Source: Massilia niastensis DSM 21313 (GTDB taxonomy: Bacteria > Pseudomonadota > Gammaproteobacteria > Burkholderiales > Burkholderiaceae_D). From it: a DNA stretch of 64,000 nucleotides. Below are positions 44,168 to 56,865 of this stretch, piece by piece (position 1 is the first letter of the stretch; each line of letters begins with the position of its first letter). The notes below the pieces were generated by a model that saw only the letters and a list, made by a program, of their open reading frames with translations, was not told the DNA's origin and did no database searches. The stretch is taken from assembly GCF_000382345.1 (NCBI RefSeq), contig NZ_KB908096.1, forward strand, positions 1-64,000, read 5' to 3'. A program made the position numbers and the translations under genes.

Positions 44168-44393
44168 TTCAGGGTCAGGTCTGTCATTCGGACACGAACG
44201 CACAAACCTTGCGAAATCTCATAACGGTTTTAAGTATGCCGAGATTTTTTCCTCATTCCGACATGGTCCGTGATGCGCGGGTTTCGGTGACAGACTGGAG
44301 CCGAGTATTGACGAGTTTGGAATTTACCAACCGGCGTTTTGAGATCGAGCAAAGATGCTCGATCGGTGTCCGAATGTCAGATCTGACCCCGAA
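44168..44393. mobile_element. 226-bp terminal-inverted-repeat element, copy 2
   Basis: It starts with the same 27 bases as copy 1 (TTCAGGGTCAGGTCTG ...). The right end has a few changes (TGTCAGATCTGACCCCGAA). It aligns end to end with the reverse complement of 30186-30412. It lies between the DUF2382 terminator and the sigma-54 promoter. There is no coding capacity of note. Confidence 0.8.
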
Positions 44394-44407
44394 CCGCTTT
44401 TCTTGAC

Positions 44408-44421
44408 TTTGTGATCACAAA
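44408..44421. promoter_or_regulatory. Perfect palindrome TTTGTGATCACAAA
   Basis: A 14-base perfect palindrome ending nine bases before the -24 element of the sigma-54 promoter. Its placement suits a repressor or an auxiliary factor. The regulator is unknown. Confidence 0.5.
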
Positions 44422-44430
44422 ATTTCCTGT

Positions 44431-44445
44431 TGGCACAATACTTGC
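44431..44445 (+). promoter_or_regulatory. Sigma-54 (RpoN) promoter
   Basis: TGGCACAATACTTGC matches the -24/-12 consensus TGGCAC-N5-TTGC at every fixed position, including spacing. ATG 44607 lies about 160 bases downstream, leaving a long leader. No enhancer-binding protein gene is in the window. Confidence 0.75.
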
Positions 44446-44606
44446 GTTGGGCCATAGCATCCGCGCTGCATGAGGGGTGCCGAAACGACACGCCCGGATT
44501 GCTTGCCCTATTTGGTGCTGCCAGCAGGCATCTCGCACCAAATTCGTGCAAACCCGCAGCCGCGGGATCGCGAACCAGGATTTTGTTGAACACATCAGGC
44601 GGACAT

Positions 44607-46895
44607 ATGGCGGTCGAAAATTGCAGCATTGTGAGGAATCTGGAACCGGTACAGTCCAGCATGTGGCGGCATACGATGACGCAAGCCGGCCTCTCCAGCC
44701 AGCCGGAAGAGCTGGCGCATTACGGACGCTGGTGGATGGAGCGCTCGTCCTCGGACATCGCGCTGTCGGTGGTGGCGGCGCGCTACCTGGGCGCCGGCCC
44801 GGGAGGCCACTGCACGCCCAGCGCGTTCCGCAGGCATGTGGCGCCCGACGACCTGCCGCTCCTGTCCGACGCGCTGGCGCGGGCCGGACGCGGCGAGGCG
44901 ATCGATTGCCACTTCCGCCTGATCGACCCGCTCGACGGCGCGCGCTGGCTGCGCATGCTGTCGATGGAGCCGAGCTCGCCGGCCATCGCCTGCGGCATCC
45001 TGATCGACATCACGGCCGCCAGGTATGCGGCGATGCGCGAGAAGTTCAGCTTCGCGCTGACCCAGTACCTGATCGGCACCGACTCGCTGGACGAGGCGGT
45101 GACCAGGATCATCCAGCTGGTCTGCGAGGACCTGGGCTGGGAATGGGGCGCCTACTGGGCCTGCGATCCCGAACAGTCCGGCGACCAGGTCTTGCGCTGC
45201 GAGCACTCCTGGCACGTCGACGACCAGCGCCTCGCCCCGTTCAGGCGCTACAGCGAGACCCTCGGGATGGGGCCCGACGCCGGCCGGGTAGGGAAGGTCT
45301 GGCAGACCGGGCAGGCGGAATGGATCGACGCCACGGTCGCCGACCCGGATTTCCTGCGCGGCGAGCTCGCCGCCGAATGCGGCCTGAAGTCGGGTTACAT
45401 GTTCCCGGTCACCTATGTCGGCGCCGATGGCGTGCTCCAGAGTCCCGGCGTGCTGGAATTCTTCAGCAAGCTGCCGCGCCAGCGCGAGGCGCAACTGCCC
45501 GAGCTGTCGGCCTCGATCGGCGCGCTGATCGCGCTCACCGCCCAGCGCATGCTGGAGCAGGAACGGATCCGGCAGCTGGCGCTGACCGATGAAATGACGG
45601 GCCTGGCGAACCGCAACCATTTCCACACCCTGCTCGACGAGGCCTGCGCCAGCCTGCCGCGGGACCGGCCGTTCGGCGTGCTGTACATCGACCTCGACCA
45701 GTTCAAGCCGATCAACGACGCCTTCGGCCACCAGGCCGGCAATGTCGTGCTGAGCGAATTCGCCCGCCGCCTGAAGGCGCTGGCGCCGGGCGGCTGCGCC
45801 ATCGCCCGCCTCGGCGGCGACGAATTCGCCATCCTCGCCCCGCAGCAGGTCGCGCCGGCCGGGCTGGACGAGCTGGCCAGCCAGGTGCTGGAGGCGGCGC
45901 GCGCGCCCTTCCTGTACCAGGGTAACGAACTGTCGGTCTCGGCCAGCGTCGGCATCAGCCTGTTCCCGGCGCATGGCGGCAGCACCGCCGAACTGCTGCA
46001 CGCCGCCGATGCCGCCATGTACGTGAGCAAGCGCTGCGGACGCAACCTGGCCAGCTATTTCAGCGCCGACGTGAACGACCAGCAGGTCAAGCTGGCAGAA
46101 CAGCTGACCCTGCTCTCGGATCTGCACAACGCCTACCTGCGCGAGGAATTCTTCCTCGAATACCAGCCCATCTTCGACAGCTTCAGCGGCCGCGTGGTGG
46201 CGGTCGAGGCGCTGCTGCGCTGGCGCAAGCCGAGCGGCGAGATCGTGCCGCCCGACCGCTTCATCCCGGTGGCCGAGCAGAGCCGCCTGATCGTCCACCT
46301 GGGCCGCTGGGTGACGGAGCAGGCCTGCCGCGACCTGCCGCGCCTGCACGCGGCCGGCCTGCACGACCTGAAGGTGCACATCAACATGGCGGCGCCCGAA
46401 TTCATCGACAGCGAATTGCCGAGCGAGTTGATGGGGATCGTCACCAAGGCCGGCGTCCAGCCCTGCCACATCTGCCTGGAGCTGACCGAAGGCGTGGTCA
46501 TGAGCCGCCCCGAGAAATCGATCCCGGTCATGCGCGAGCTGCGCCGGCTCGGCTTCGAGGTCAGCCTGGACGATTTCGGCATGGGCTATTCGTCGCTGTC
46601 GATGCTCAAGCGCCTGCCGATCTCCTCGCTCAAGGTCGACCGCTCCTTCGTCGCCGGCGTGCCGCGCGACCGCGAGGACTGCGCCATCGTGCGCGCGATC
46701 CTGGAACTGGGCCGCAACATGAAGATCTCGGTCATCGCCGAAGGCGTCGAGACCGACGCCCAGCTGGGCTTCCTGCGCCAGTTCGGCTGCCTGGTCCAGG
46801 GTTACCTGCAGGGCCGGCCGATGGCGGTCTCGAAACTGGTCGCCCTGCATGGAAGCGCAGCGCATCATTCACCCGATCACGTGGGCCCACTATGA
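44607..46895 (+). CDS. PAS-GAF-GGDEF-EAL c-di-GMP enzyme
   Basis: A 762-residue protein with no membrane segment. PAS-like (30-145), GAF (about 150-330), GGDEF with intact ARLGGDEFAIL (about residue 403) and EAL with VEALLRWRKP (about 533), LELTEGVV, DDFGMGYSSLSML and VDRSFV. Both catalytic halves look complete, so it could make and break c-di-GMP. No RxxD inhibitory site precedes GGDEF. ATG 44607 (AGGCGG upstream) is chosen, since the frame upstream overlaps the promoter. Its stop overlaps the next gene by ATGA, and the sigma-54 promoter drives both. Confidence 0.88.
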   Translation: MAVENCSIVRNLEPVQSSMWRHTMTQAGLSSQPEELAHYGRWWMERSSSDIALSVVAARYLGAGPGGHCTPSAFRRHVAPDDLPLLSDALARAGRGEAIDCHFRLIDPLDGARWLRMLSMEPSSPAIACGILIDITAARYAAMREKFSFALTQYLIGTDSLDEAVTRIIQLVCEDLGWEWGAYWACDPEQSGDQVLRCEHSWHVDDQRLAPFRRYSETLGMGPDAGRVGKVWQTGQAEWIDATVADPDFLRGELAAECGLKSGYMFPVTYVGADGVLQSPGVLEFFSKLPRQREAQLPELSASIGALIALTAQRMLEQERIRQLALTDEMTGLANRNHFHTLLDEACASLPRDRPFGVLYIDLDQFKPINDAFGHQAGNVVLSEFARRLKALAPGGCAIARLGGDEFAILAPQQVAPAGLDELASQVLEAARAPFLYQGNELSVSASVGISLFPAHGGSTAELLHAADAAMYVSKRCGRNLASYFSADVNDQQVKLAEQLTLLSDLHNAYLREEFFLEYQPIFDSFSGRVVAVEALLRWRKPSGEIVPPDRFIPVAEQSRLIVHLGRWVTEQACRDLPRLHAAGLHDLKVHINMAAPEFIDSELPSELMGIVTKAGVQPCHICLELTEGVVMSRPEKSIPVMRELRRLGFEVSLDDFGMGYSSLSMLKRLPISSLKVDRSFVAGVPRDREDCAIVRAILELGRNMKISVIAEGVETDAQLGFLRQFGCLVQGYLQGRPMAVSKLVALHGSAAHHSPDHVGPL

Positions 46896-49420
46896 ATCCG
46901 AACACTCCTTTCGAGGTCGATACCTACCTGCAGTACATGCGCGACGTCACCCGCTGCGAGCGCTCCCTGCACGAGCTGGGCATGATGTGGCGGATGATCG
47001 AGTCCTCCGCCAGGATGAACTGCCCGCATGAAGCGCGCGCGATCCTGCCGACCATGGCGGCGACCCGGCGCGGCTTCGGCCAGCTGGAAAAGGAACTGGT
47101 GGCCAGCCTGGCGCGCGAAAAGGTCGGCAATGCGCTGGCCGAACTGGGGACCAAGGCCAAGTACGTCGCCGACATCGTGGTGCGCAACCTGTACGAGCGC
47201 ACCGCCGACGTCGGCTTCCTGGCGACCGACCGCGAACTGTGCGCCTTCGTCGCCGGGCTGGACGACGACGCCGACGCCATCCGCCTGCGCCTGCGCGCCT
47301 ATCGCAGCAAGTACACGGTGTACGACGAGATCATCCTGCTCGACCTGGCCGGCAATGTCCTGGTGCAGATCGACCAGGCGACGCCGCTGGAGGGGAGCCG
47401 CGATCCCCTGATCGCGCAGACGCTCGCCTGCGATGGCTACGTCGAAACCTTCCGCCACAGCGACCTGCGGCCCGGCCAGCGCCAGGCGCTGATCTATTCG
47501 CAGCGCATGCGCCACCCCGGCACCGGCGCCGTGGTCGGGGTGCTGTGCCTGTGCTTCGCCTTCGAGGAAGAGATGGCGCGCATCTTCACGGCCCACCGCG
47601 GCAGCGCGCGCTCGAACCTGCTGCTGCTCGACGCCGAGAATCGCGTGATCGCCAGCGCCGATCCGCTGTGGATCCCGCTGGGCGCCCAGGTGCCGGTCAA
47701 CCATGAGGCGGCGCCGAAGCTGGTGACCCATGCCGGCCGCGAATACCTGGTGCGCACCTGCCGCTCGGCCGGCTACCAGGGCTATCCGGGGCCGGGCGGC
47801 TGGCAGGGCCAGGCCATGATCCCGCTCGATACGGCCTTCGCCAACGCCCATGGCGGCGTGGTCGCCGGGTTCGATCCCGAGGTGGCCGACGGCCTGCTGA
47901 CCCATGCGCACTCGTTCTGCCCGCCGCTGTTCGACATCATGGGCGCGGCCGACACGATCCGCCGCGTGGTGTGGAACGGCCAGGTGATGACGGCCGGCCA
48001 GGGCGGCGAACTGGCCCGGCTCAGGAGCGTGCTGGAACAGATCAGCGAAACGGGCGCGCGCAGCAACGAACTGTTCACCCACTCGATCCGCGAGCTGTTC
48101 GACACGGTGCTGGCCTCCGGCCTGCGCGACAGCGAGTTCGTGTCCCACCTGCTGGTCGACCTGCTGGACCGTAACCTCTACGAGCGCGCCAACGATTGCC
48201 GCTGGTGGGCGCTGTCGCCCGTGCTGCGCGCAAGCCTGGCGGCGCGCGCCAGGGACAGCATCCCGGTGATGCAGGCGGTGCTGGCCCATATCAATGGCCT
48301 GTACACGGTGTACACCTCGATCTTCGTGTACGACCGCCATGGCGAGATCATCGCCGGTACCGGCGCCGGGCAGTCGCACACCAGGGTCGACGACGAGACG
48401 CTGGCCCAGGTGCTCGCGCTGCGCACCGAACAGGACTACCATGTGTCGCCGTTCGCACCATCGCGCCTGTACGGCGAACGGCCGACCTACGTCTACCACG
48501 CGGCCATTCGCCAGCCCGGCGACGGCGGCCAGGCGATCGGCGGCATCGGCCTCGTGTTCGACGCCGAGGCCGAGTTCTCCGCCATGCTGCACGGCGCCCT
48601 GGACGGGCAGGCGCAGGTGCATGCCTTCTTCATCGACCGCCGCGGCGCCATCATCGCCAGCACCGACCCGAGCCGCCCGGTCGGCGCCACGCTCGAGGTC
48701 GACGCCGCGCTGCTGGCCCTGCCCAATGGCCGCAGCGCGTCACGGATCGTCGTGCACGACGGGCAGTACGCGGTGATGGGCTGCACCGTATCGCATGGCT
48801 ACCGCGAATTCAAGGCCAGCGACGGCTACCGCGCCGACGTCCTCGCGGTCGTGATCGAATCCTTCGGCGCGGTGCGCGCACGGCCGCGCCGCGCCGACCA
48901 CGGCATGGCCCTGGTCGACCAGGGCGCCGGCAAGGCTGGCGGACCGGAATTCGCCACCTTCTTCATCGGCGGCGACCTGCTGGCGATCGCGGCCGAAGCC
49001 GTCCAGGAAGCGATGCCGGCGGCGGAGGTGTCGCCGGTATCGCTGGGCGACTACCCCGGGCGCGTCGGCGTGCTGCCGCTGGACGGCGGCGCCAGCTACG
49101 CCTGGGTGTTCGATCTCGGATTCATCCTGTCGGGCAGGGCGACCGCGGTCGACAGCGGCAGCCAGGTCGTCGTGGTACGCCACGCGGGCCGCACCATCGG
49201 CCTGCTGGTGAGCGAACTGCATGGGGTGGCCAGCTTCGACCCGGCGCAGATCGTCGAGCTGCCGCTGGCGGCGGGCCTGGGCGCCATGCCGGTCAGGCAG
49301 CTCATCAAGGCGAACCAGGGCAGGCTGCTGATCCAGGTGGTCGGGCTCGACTATCTGTTCCAGCAGTGGACGGAAGGCGAGGCCGGCGACGATGCCGGCG
49401 TCCTACAGGCGAGGGCCTAG
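46892..49420 (+). CDS. Soluble tandem Cache-like sensor fused to a CheW domain
   Basis: An 842-residue protein without signal peptide or membrane helix. Two related sensor halves are visible: NLYERTADVGFLATD ... YTVYDEIILLDLAGNVLVQID (about 105-160) and NLYERANDCRWWALS ... YTVYTSIFVYDRHGEIIAG (about 428-490). Both look like Cache/PAS-type ligand domains. The C-terminal ~160 residues are a CheW domain (ATFFIGGDLLAIAAEAVQEAM ... VVVVRHAGRTIGLLVSELHGV). The layout suggests a cytoplasmic sensor that feeds a CheA array without a receptor. It is coupled to the GGDEF-EAL gene by ATGA. Confidence 0.82.
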   Translation: MNPNTPFEVDTYLQYMRDVTRCERSLHELGMMWRMIESSARMNCPHEARAILPTMAATRRGFGQLEKELVASLAREKVGNALAELGTKAKYVADIVVRNLYERTADVGFLATDRELCAFVAGLDDDADAIRLRLRAYRSKYTVYDEIILLDLAGNVLVQIDQATPLEGSRDPLIAQTLACDGYVETFRHSDLRPGQRQALIYSQRMRHPGTGAVVGVLCLCFAFEEEMARIFTAHRGSARSNLLLLDAENRVIASADPLWIPLGAQVPVNHEAAPKLVTHAGREYLVRTCRSAGYQGYPGPGGWQGQAMIPLDTAFANAHGGVVAGFDPEVADGLLTHAHSFCPPLFDIMGAADTIRRVVWNGQVMTAGQGGELARLRSVLEQISETGARSNELFTHSIRELFDTVLASGLRDSEFVSHLLVDLLDRNLYERANDCRWWALSPVLRASLAARARDSIPVMQAVLAHINGLYTVYTSIFVYDRHGEIIAGTGAGQSHTRVDDETLAQVLALRTEQDYHVSPFAPSRLYGERPTYVYHAAIRQPGDGGQAIGGIGLVFDAEAEFSAMLHGALDGQAQVHAFFIDRRGAIIASTDPSRPVGATLEVDAALLALPNGRSASRIVVHDGQYAVMGCTVSHGYREFKASDGYRADVLAVVIESFGAVRARPRRADHGMALVDQGAGKAGGPEFATFFIGGDLLAIAAEAVQEAMPAAEVSPVSLGDYPGRVGVLPLDGGASYAWVFDLGFILSGRATAVDSGSQVVVVRHAGRTIGLLVSELHGVASFDPAQIVELPLAAGLGAMPVRQLIKANQGRLLIQVVGLDYLFQQWTEGEAGDDAGVLQARA

Positions 49421-49475
49421 GATGCGGCGCGCCGGTTGAATCGGGGAGTTGCCAACCGGCGCCGCTGCCGGCCGC

Positions 49476-52346
<2,871 letters not shown>

Positions 52347-52434
52347 GTTGTCTCCTTGGAAAATATACTAGACATAAAGCATAGAATATTCACCAGGGAA
52401 AGAACAGGAGAATCAGGTATGCATATGGGAGCGA

Positions 52435-53421
52435 TCAGGCCGCTTCGCTGAGGGGCAGGCTGATGCGGTTGCGGCCCAGGTGCTTGGCGCGGTACAGGGC
52501 GGCGTCGGCCACCGCGACCAGCTGGCTGGCGCAGTTGTCGGGTCCGGCGACCGCGGTGGCGGCGCCGATCGAGACCGTCACATGCTGGCCGGTGGCGAAT
52601 CGGCAGGGCAGCTGGAGCTGCTCGACCCGGCAGCGGATCCGCTCGGCGACGATGGCGGCGCCCTTGAGCGACTGGTTGGGCAGGATCACGGCGAATTCCT
52701 CGCCGCCGTAGCGCGCCACCAGGTCGTTGGCGCGCATCTCGCTGGCGACCGCGCGCGCCACCCGCTTCAGGCATTCGTCCCCTCCCAGGTGTCCATGGGC
52801 GTCGTTATAGGCCTTGAAGTTGTCGACGTCGACCATCAGCAGCGAGAGCGGCTGCTGCTGGCGCAGCGCGCGCGTCCACTCGGCGTGCAGGGTCTCGTCG
52901 AAGCAGCGCCGGTTGGCCAGCCCGGTCAGGCCGTCGCGGGTGGCGAGCTGCTCCAGGGCGACCTGGGCCATTTTCTCGTCGGTGAGGTCGCGCAGGGTCT
53001 CGACCACGGCCGACAGGCGGCCGCCGGCGTCGAAGATCGGACTGGCGTCGGCGGCCAGGTAGCGGCGCCGGCCGGCGCGCGGCATGTCGCACCAGCTTTC
53101 GATCGACAGGCCGGAGGCCGCTTCGCGCGGGCCGCGCGGATAGATCTGGCGCGTGACGCCCGCGCGTTCCTGCAGCAGCAGGTCGGCCAGGGTGGGGCGC
53201 GGCTGCTCGTAGAAGCAGCGCCAGTGCTCGGCCGTGCCCAGCGTTTCCGAGGCCGGCACCCCGGTCAGGTGCTCGCAGGCCCGGTTCCAGATCATGACGC
53301 GCGCGTCGGTACCGAGCACGAACACCGGCACCGACAGGCTTTCCATCAACTGTCCGACAAAAGCCACGTCCTGGACCAGCGGTGCGGGGCCAGGCGCGTG
53401 GGTGGTGGTCGTACTGAGCAT
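52435..53421 (-). CDS. PAS-GGDEF diguanylate cyclase
   Basis: A 328-residue protein with an N-terminal PAS domain (FVGQLMESLSVPVFVLGTDA ... LRDLTDEKMAQ) and a GGDEF domain. The active loop is RYGGEEFAVIL and an RAND inhibitory site lies five residues upstream, so product inhibition is likely. It should synthesise c-di-GMP in the cytoplasm. It lies upstream of the M16 gene on the same strand, about 90 bases apart. Start ATG 53421 is the first in frame. Confidence 0.9.
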   Translation of the reverse strand: MLSTTTTHAPGPAPLVQDVAFVGQLMESLSVPVFVLGTDARVMIWNRACEHLTGVPASETLGTAEHWRCFYEQPRPTLADLLLQERAGVTRQIYPRGPREAASGLSIESWCDMPRAGRRRYLAADASPIFDAGGRLSAVVETLRDLTDEKMAQVALEQLATRDGLTGLANRRCFDETLHAEWTRALRQQQPLSLLMVDVDNFKAYNDAHGHLGGDECLKRVARAVASEMRANDLVARYGGEEFAVILPNQSLKGAAIVAERIRCRVEQLQLPCRFATGQHVTVSIGAATAVAGPDNCASQLVAVADAALYRAKHLGRNRISLPLSEAA

Positions 53422-53524
53422 GAGCCGTCCTTTGGAGTTCGCTGCGGCAGCCGATTAGCTGCCGACAGGAAAGAATTCTGCTCCTCGGGAAAGATGGCTC
53501 CTTGATATTGAGCAAGCGGGTGTT

Positions 53525-54040
53525 TTAGCGGACGCGGCGACCTCCCGCATTGGGACCGTCAGGCCCAGGCGGGAGTATCCCGGACCCGCGCCCCCGGGCA
53601 TCGGGGGGCGCCGAGCCCTCCGATGCGCCGGGGCAAGCCGCTCGATCCTGGAGACAGTGCGCCAGCGCCGGCGCCGCGCCGCCCTCCGGCTGCGCCAGCT
53701 CGGCGCGCAGGGCGCGGATGCGGCTGCCCAGCCCGGAGTCGGGCGCGTGCACGATCCGGCGGCGCCAGTCGCCATGCACCCCGTCCGGCTGGCCGGCCAC
53801 GCGCGGCGGCGCGCCGTTGCGCCGGGAGCGGCCGCTCCCGGCCTGCTCGTGCAGGCGGCGCAGGAGCGCCTGCTTGCCGGCCCGGCAACGCAGGCCGATC
53901 CAGCCCAGCGCCAGCGCCGCCACGGCGGCCAACGCGGCCAGCAGTCCCGAATGGGCGCCGGATTGCGGCACATCGTGCGCCGGCCCGGCCATGGCGACGG
54001 CGGGGCTGAGCAGGGCTAGGAATAAGGAGAGCTTGGTCAT
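53525..54040 (-). CDS. Hypothetical membrane-anchored protein
   Basis: A 171-residue protein with a signal peptide (MTKLSLFLALLSPAVAMA), a short periplasmic stretch, one membrane helix (LLAALAAVAALALGWIGL) and a basic, Gly/Arg/Pro-rich tail without recognisable domains. ATG 54040 has AAGGAT upstream. The tail composition is close to what random high-GC sequence would give, so the 3' part may not be conserved. It is divergent from queE. Confidence 0.5.
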   Translation of the reverse strand: MTKLSLFLALLSPAVAMAGPAHDVPQSGAHSGLLAALAAVAALALGWIGLRCRAGKQALLRRLHEQAGSGRSRRNGAPPRVAGQPDGVHGDWRRRIVHAPDSGLGSRIRALRAELAQPEGGAAPALAHCLQDRAACPGASEGSAPPDARGRGSGILPPGPDGPNAGGRRVR

Positions 54041-54183
54041 GGCATCCTTCTTACCGGTATCGGAACTTTCCGTAGGAAGTTACCGCTGAGACAGATCGGG
54101 AATATTGTCCATGCTCAACATTTGCGCAAGTCCGGCGGCATGGCCCCGGCTGGCCGGTGGGTGCAATGCGGCTTCCGGCACGG

Positions 54184-54189
54184 TATAAT
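54184..54189 (+). promoter_or_regulatory. TATAAT -10 element of the queE operon
   Basis: A perfect TATAAT 24 bases before the GTG start. The matching -35 (TGCAAT at 54162) is weak. It implies a very short leader. Confidence 0.5.
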
Positions 54190-54212
54190 GGAAGGTTGAC
54201 GAGAGGCTTACC

Positions 54213-54848
54213 GTGACTTACAGCATCAAAGAAATCTTCTACACCTTGCAGGGCGAAGGCGCCCATGCGGGGCGCCCGGCCGTTTTCTGCCGCTTTTCGG
54301 GCTGCAACCTGTGGACCGGCCGCGAGGCCGACCGTGCCAGCGCGGTATGCACCTTCTGCGACACCGACTTCGTCGGTACCGACGGCGAACGCGGCGGTAA
54401 ATTCAAGGATGCCGCGGCCCTGGCGGCCGAGATCGACAGCCTGTGGCCGTCGACCTACGCACCCAGCAAGTATGTCGTGTTCACCGGCGGCGAACCGCTG
54501 CTCCAGCTCGACCGCGCCCTGATCGACGCCATGCATGCGCACGGCTTCACCATCGCGATCGAGACCAACGGCACCCTGCCGGTGCCCGAGGGCGTGGACT
54601 GGATCTGCGTCAGCCCGAAGATGGGCTCGACGCTGGTGGTCGAGAAGGGCAACGAGATCAAGGTCGTGATCCCGCAGGCGAACCAGGACCTGGCCGCCTA
54701 CGAACACCTCGATTTCGAGAACTTCTTCGTCCAGCCGATGGACGGCCCGCTGGCCGCCCACAACACCCGCCTGGCGATCGAGACCTGCCGCCGCAATCCG
54801 AAGTGGAAGCTCAGCCTCCAGACCCATAAACTCCTCCAGATTCCCTAA
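54213..54848 (+). CDS. queE: 7-carboxy-7-deazaguanine synthase
   Basis: A radical-SAM enzyme of 211 residues that converts 6-carboxytetrahydropterin to CDG, the second-to-third step of queuosine synthesis. FYTLQGEGAHAGRPAVFCRFSGC starts the family signature; the cluster-binding cysteines are in the long CX14CX2C form (GCNLWTGREA ... CTFCDTDF). GGEPLLQ and ETNGTLP are the SAM-binding motifs. The start is GTG. queD follows after six bases. Confidence 0.95.
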   Translation: MTYSIKEIFYTLQGEGAHAGRPAVFCRFSGCNLWTGREADRASAVCTFCDTDFVGTDGERGGKFKDAAALAAEIDSLWPSTYAPSKYVVFTGGEPLLQLDRALIDAMHAHGFTIAIETNGTLPVPEGVDWICVSPKMGSTLVVEKGNEIKVVIPQANQDLAAYEHLDFENFFVQPMDGPLAAHNTRLAIETCRRNPKWKLSLQTHKLLQIP

Positions 54849-54854
54849 GTTGCA

Positions 54855-55764
<910 letters not shown>

Positions 55765-55938
55765 AACGGGCCCGGACAGCGGGTGCGGGCGCTTGCGCGT
55801 CCGATTCGCGTGGTGCAAGAGCGCCGCCGGCGCGCCGAAAGTGCTATGCTGGTTCCAAGCCGTCCTGTGCGGCGACGGGAGTGTGTCTTCAACAAATACA
55901 ACCGGCATCGAAGCAGTGCGCGGGCCGGACGAGCCGTC

Positions 55939-56865
55939 ATGCCAACCCTGAACGCCAATGGACTCCGCATCGCCTTCGATACTGCGGGCGACCCCAAGGC
56001 CGTACCGCTGCTGCTGGTACACGGCCTGGGCATGCAGCTGACCGCCTGGCCCGACGAATTCGTCGACGGGTTGGTCGAACTCGGCTTCTACGTGATCCGC
56101 TTCGATCACCGCGATTGCGGCCTGTCGACCAAGTTCGAGCAGGCCGGCACCCCGAATCTCCCGCTGGCCCGGCTCAAGTCCCGGCTTGGCTGGCCGCTGC
56201 ACCCGCCGTACCGCCTGGAAGACATGGCCGAGGACGCGCTCGGCGTGCTGTCGGCCCTCGGGGTGGCGCGCGCCCATGTCGTCGGGGTGGCGATGGGCGG
56301 CATGATCGGACAGATCCTGGCGGCCGAGCATCCGCAGCGCGTCCTGACCCTGACCTCGATCATGTCCAGCAGCGGCCGCCGCGGCCTGCCGGGTGCGGCG
56401 CCCAGGGTGCGCAAGGCCCTGGCGCGACGCCCCGCCAATCCGGTCGACCTCGACAGCATCATGGAGCAGACCGTGGCCCTGCTGCGGACGATCGGCAGCC
56501 CGGCCTATCCGACCCCTGAAAAACAGCTGCGCCGGCGCATCGCGCGCTGCCTGCGCCGCAGCTATTCGCCCGGCGGCGACGCGCGCCAGATGCTGGCGGT
56601 GGCCGCGGCCGGCGACCGCAGCGCCCAGCTGGCCGGCATCACGGCGCCGACCCTCGTCATCCATGGCGCCGCCGATCCGCTGGTGCCGCTCGCCTGCGGC
56701 CAGGACACCGCCACCCGCATCCCGGGCGCGCGGCTCGAGGTCATCGAGGGCATGGGGCACGACCTGCCGCCGCAGCTGGCGGAGCGGCTGCTTGCCTTGA
56801 TCGACGCCCATGCGCGCGGTAAGATGTTGCCAGACTCCACACCGCGGCTATTCGTCAAACAGTGA
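55939..56865 (+). CDS. Alpha/beta hydrolase-fold protein with Ala in the nucleophile position
   Basis: A 308-residue protein of the alpha/beta hydrolase fold. LLLVHGLGMQLTAW (oxyanion region), FDHRDCGLST, the elbow GVAMGG, GAADPLVPL (acid) and GMGHDLP (His) are all in place. The elbow residue that should be Ser, Asp or Cys is Ala118 (codon GCG). The family's ester chemistry should therefore be absent or altered. It overlaps ldcA by GTGA. The downstream genes (ldcA, FAD oxidase) suggest a small catabolic or cell-wall recycling operon. Binding or regulatory function is an alternative. Confidence 0.85.
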   Translation: MPTLNANGLRIAFDTAGDPKAVPLLLVHGLGMQLTAWPDEFVDGLVELGFYVIRFDHRDCGLSTKFEQAGTPNLPLARLKSRLGWPLHPPYRLEDMAEDALGVLSALGVARAHVVGVAMGGMIGQILAAEHPQRVLTLTSIMSSSGRRGLPGAAPRVRKALARRPANPVDLDSIMEQTVALLRTIGSPAYPTPEKQLRRRIARCLRRSYSPGGDARQMLAVAAAGDRSAQLAGITAPTLVIHGAADPLVPLACGQDTATRIPGARLEVIEGMGHDLPPQLAERLLALIDAHARGKMLPDSTPRLFVKQ

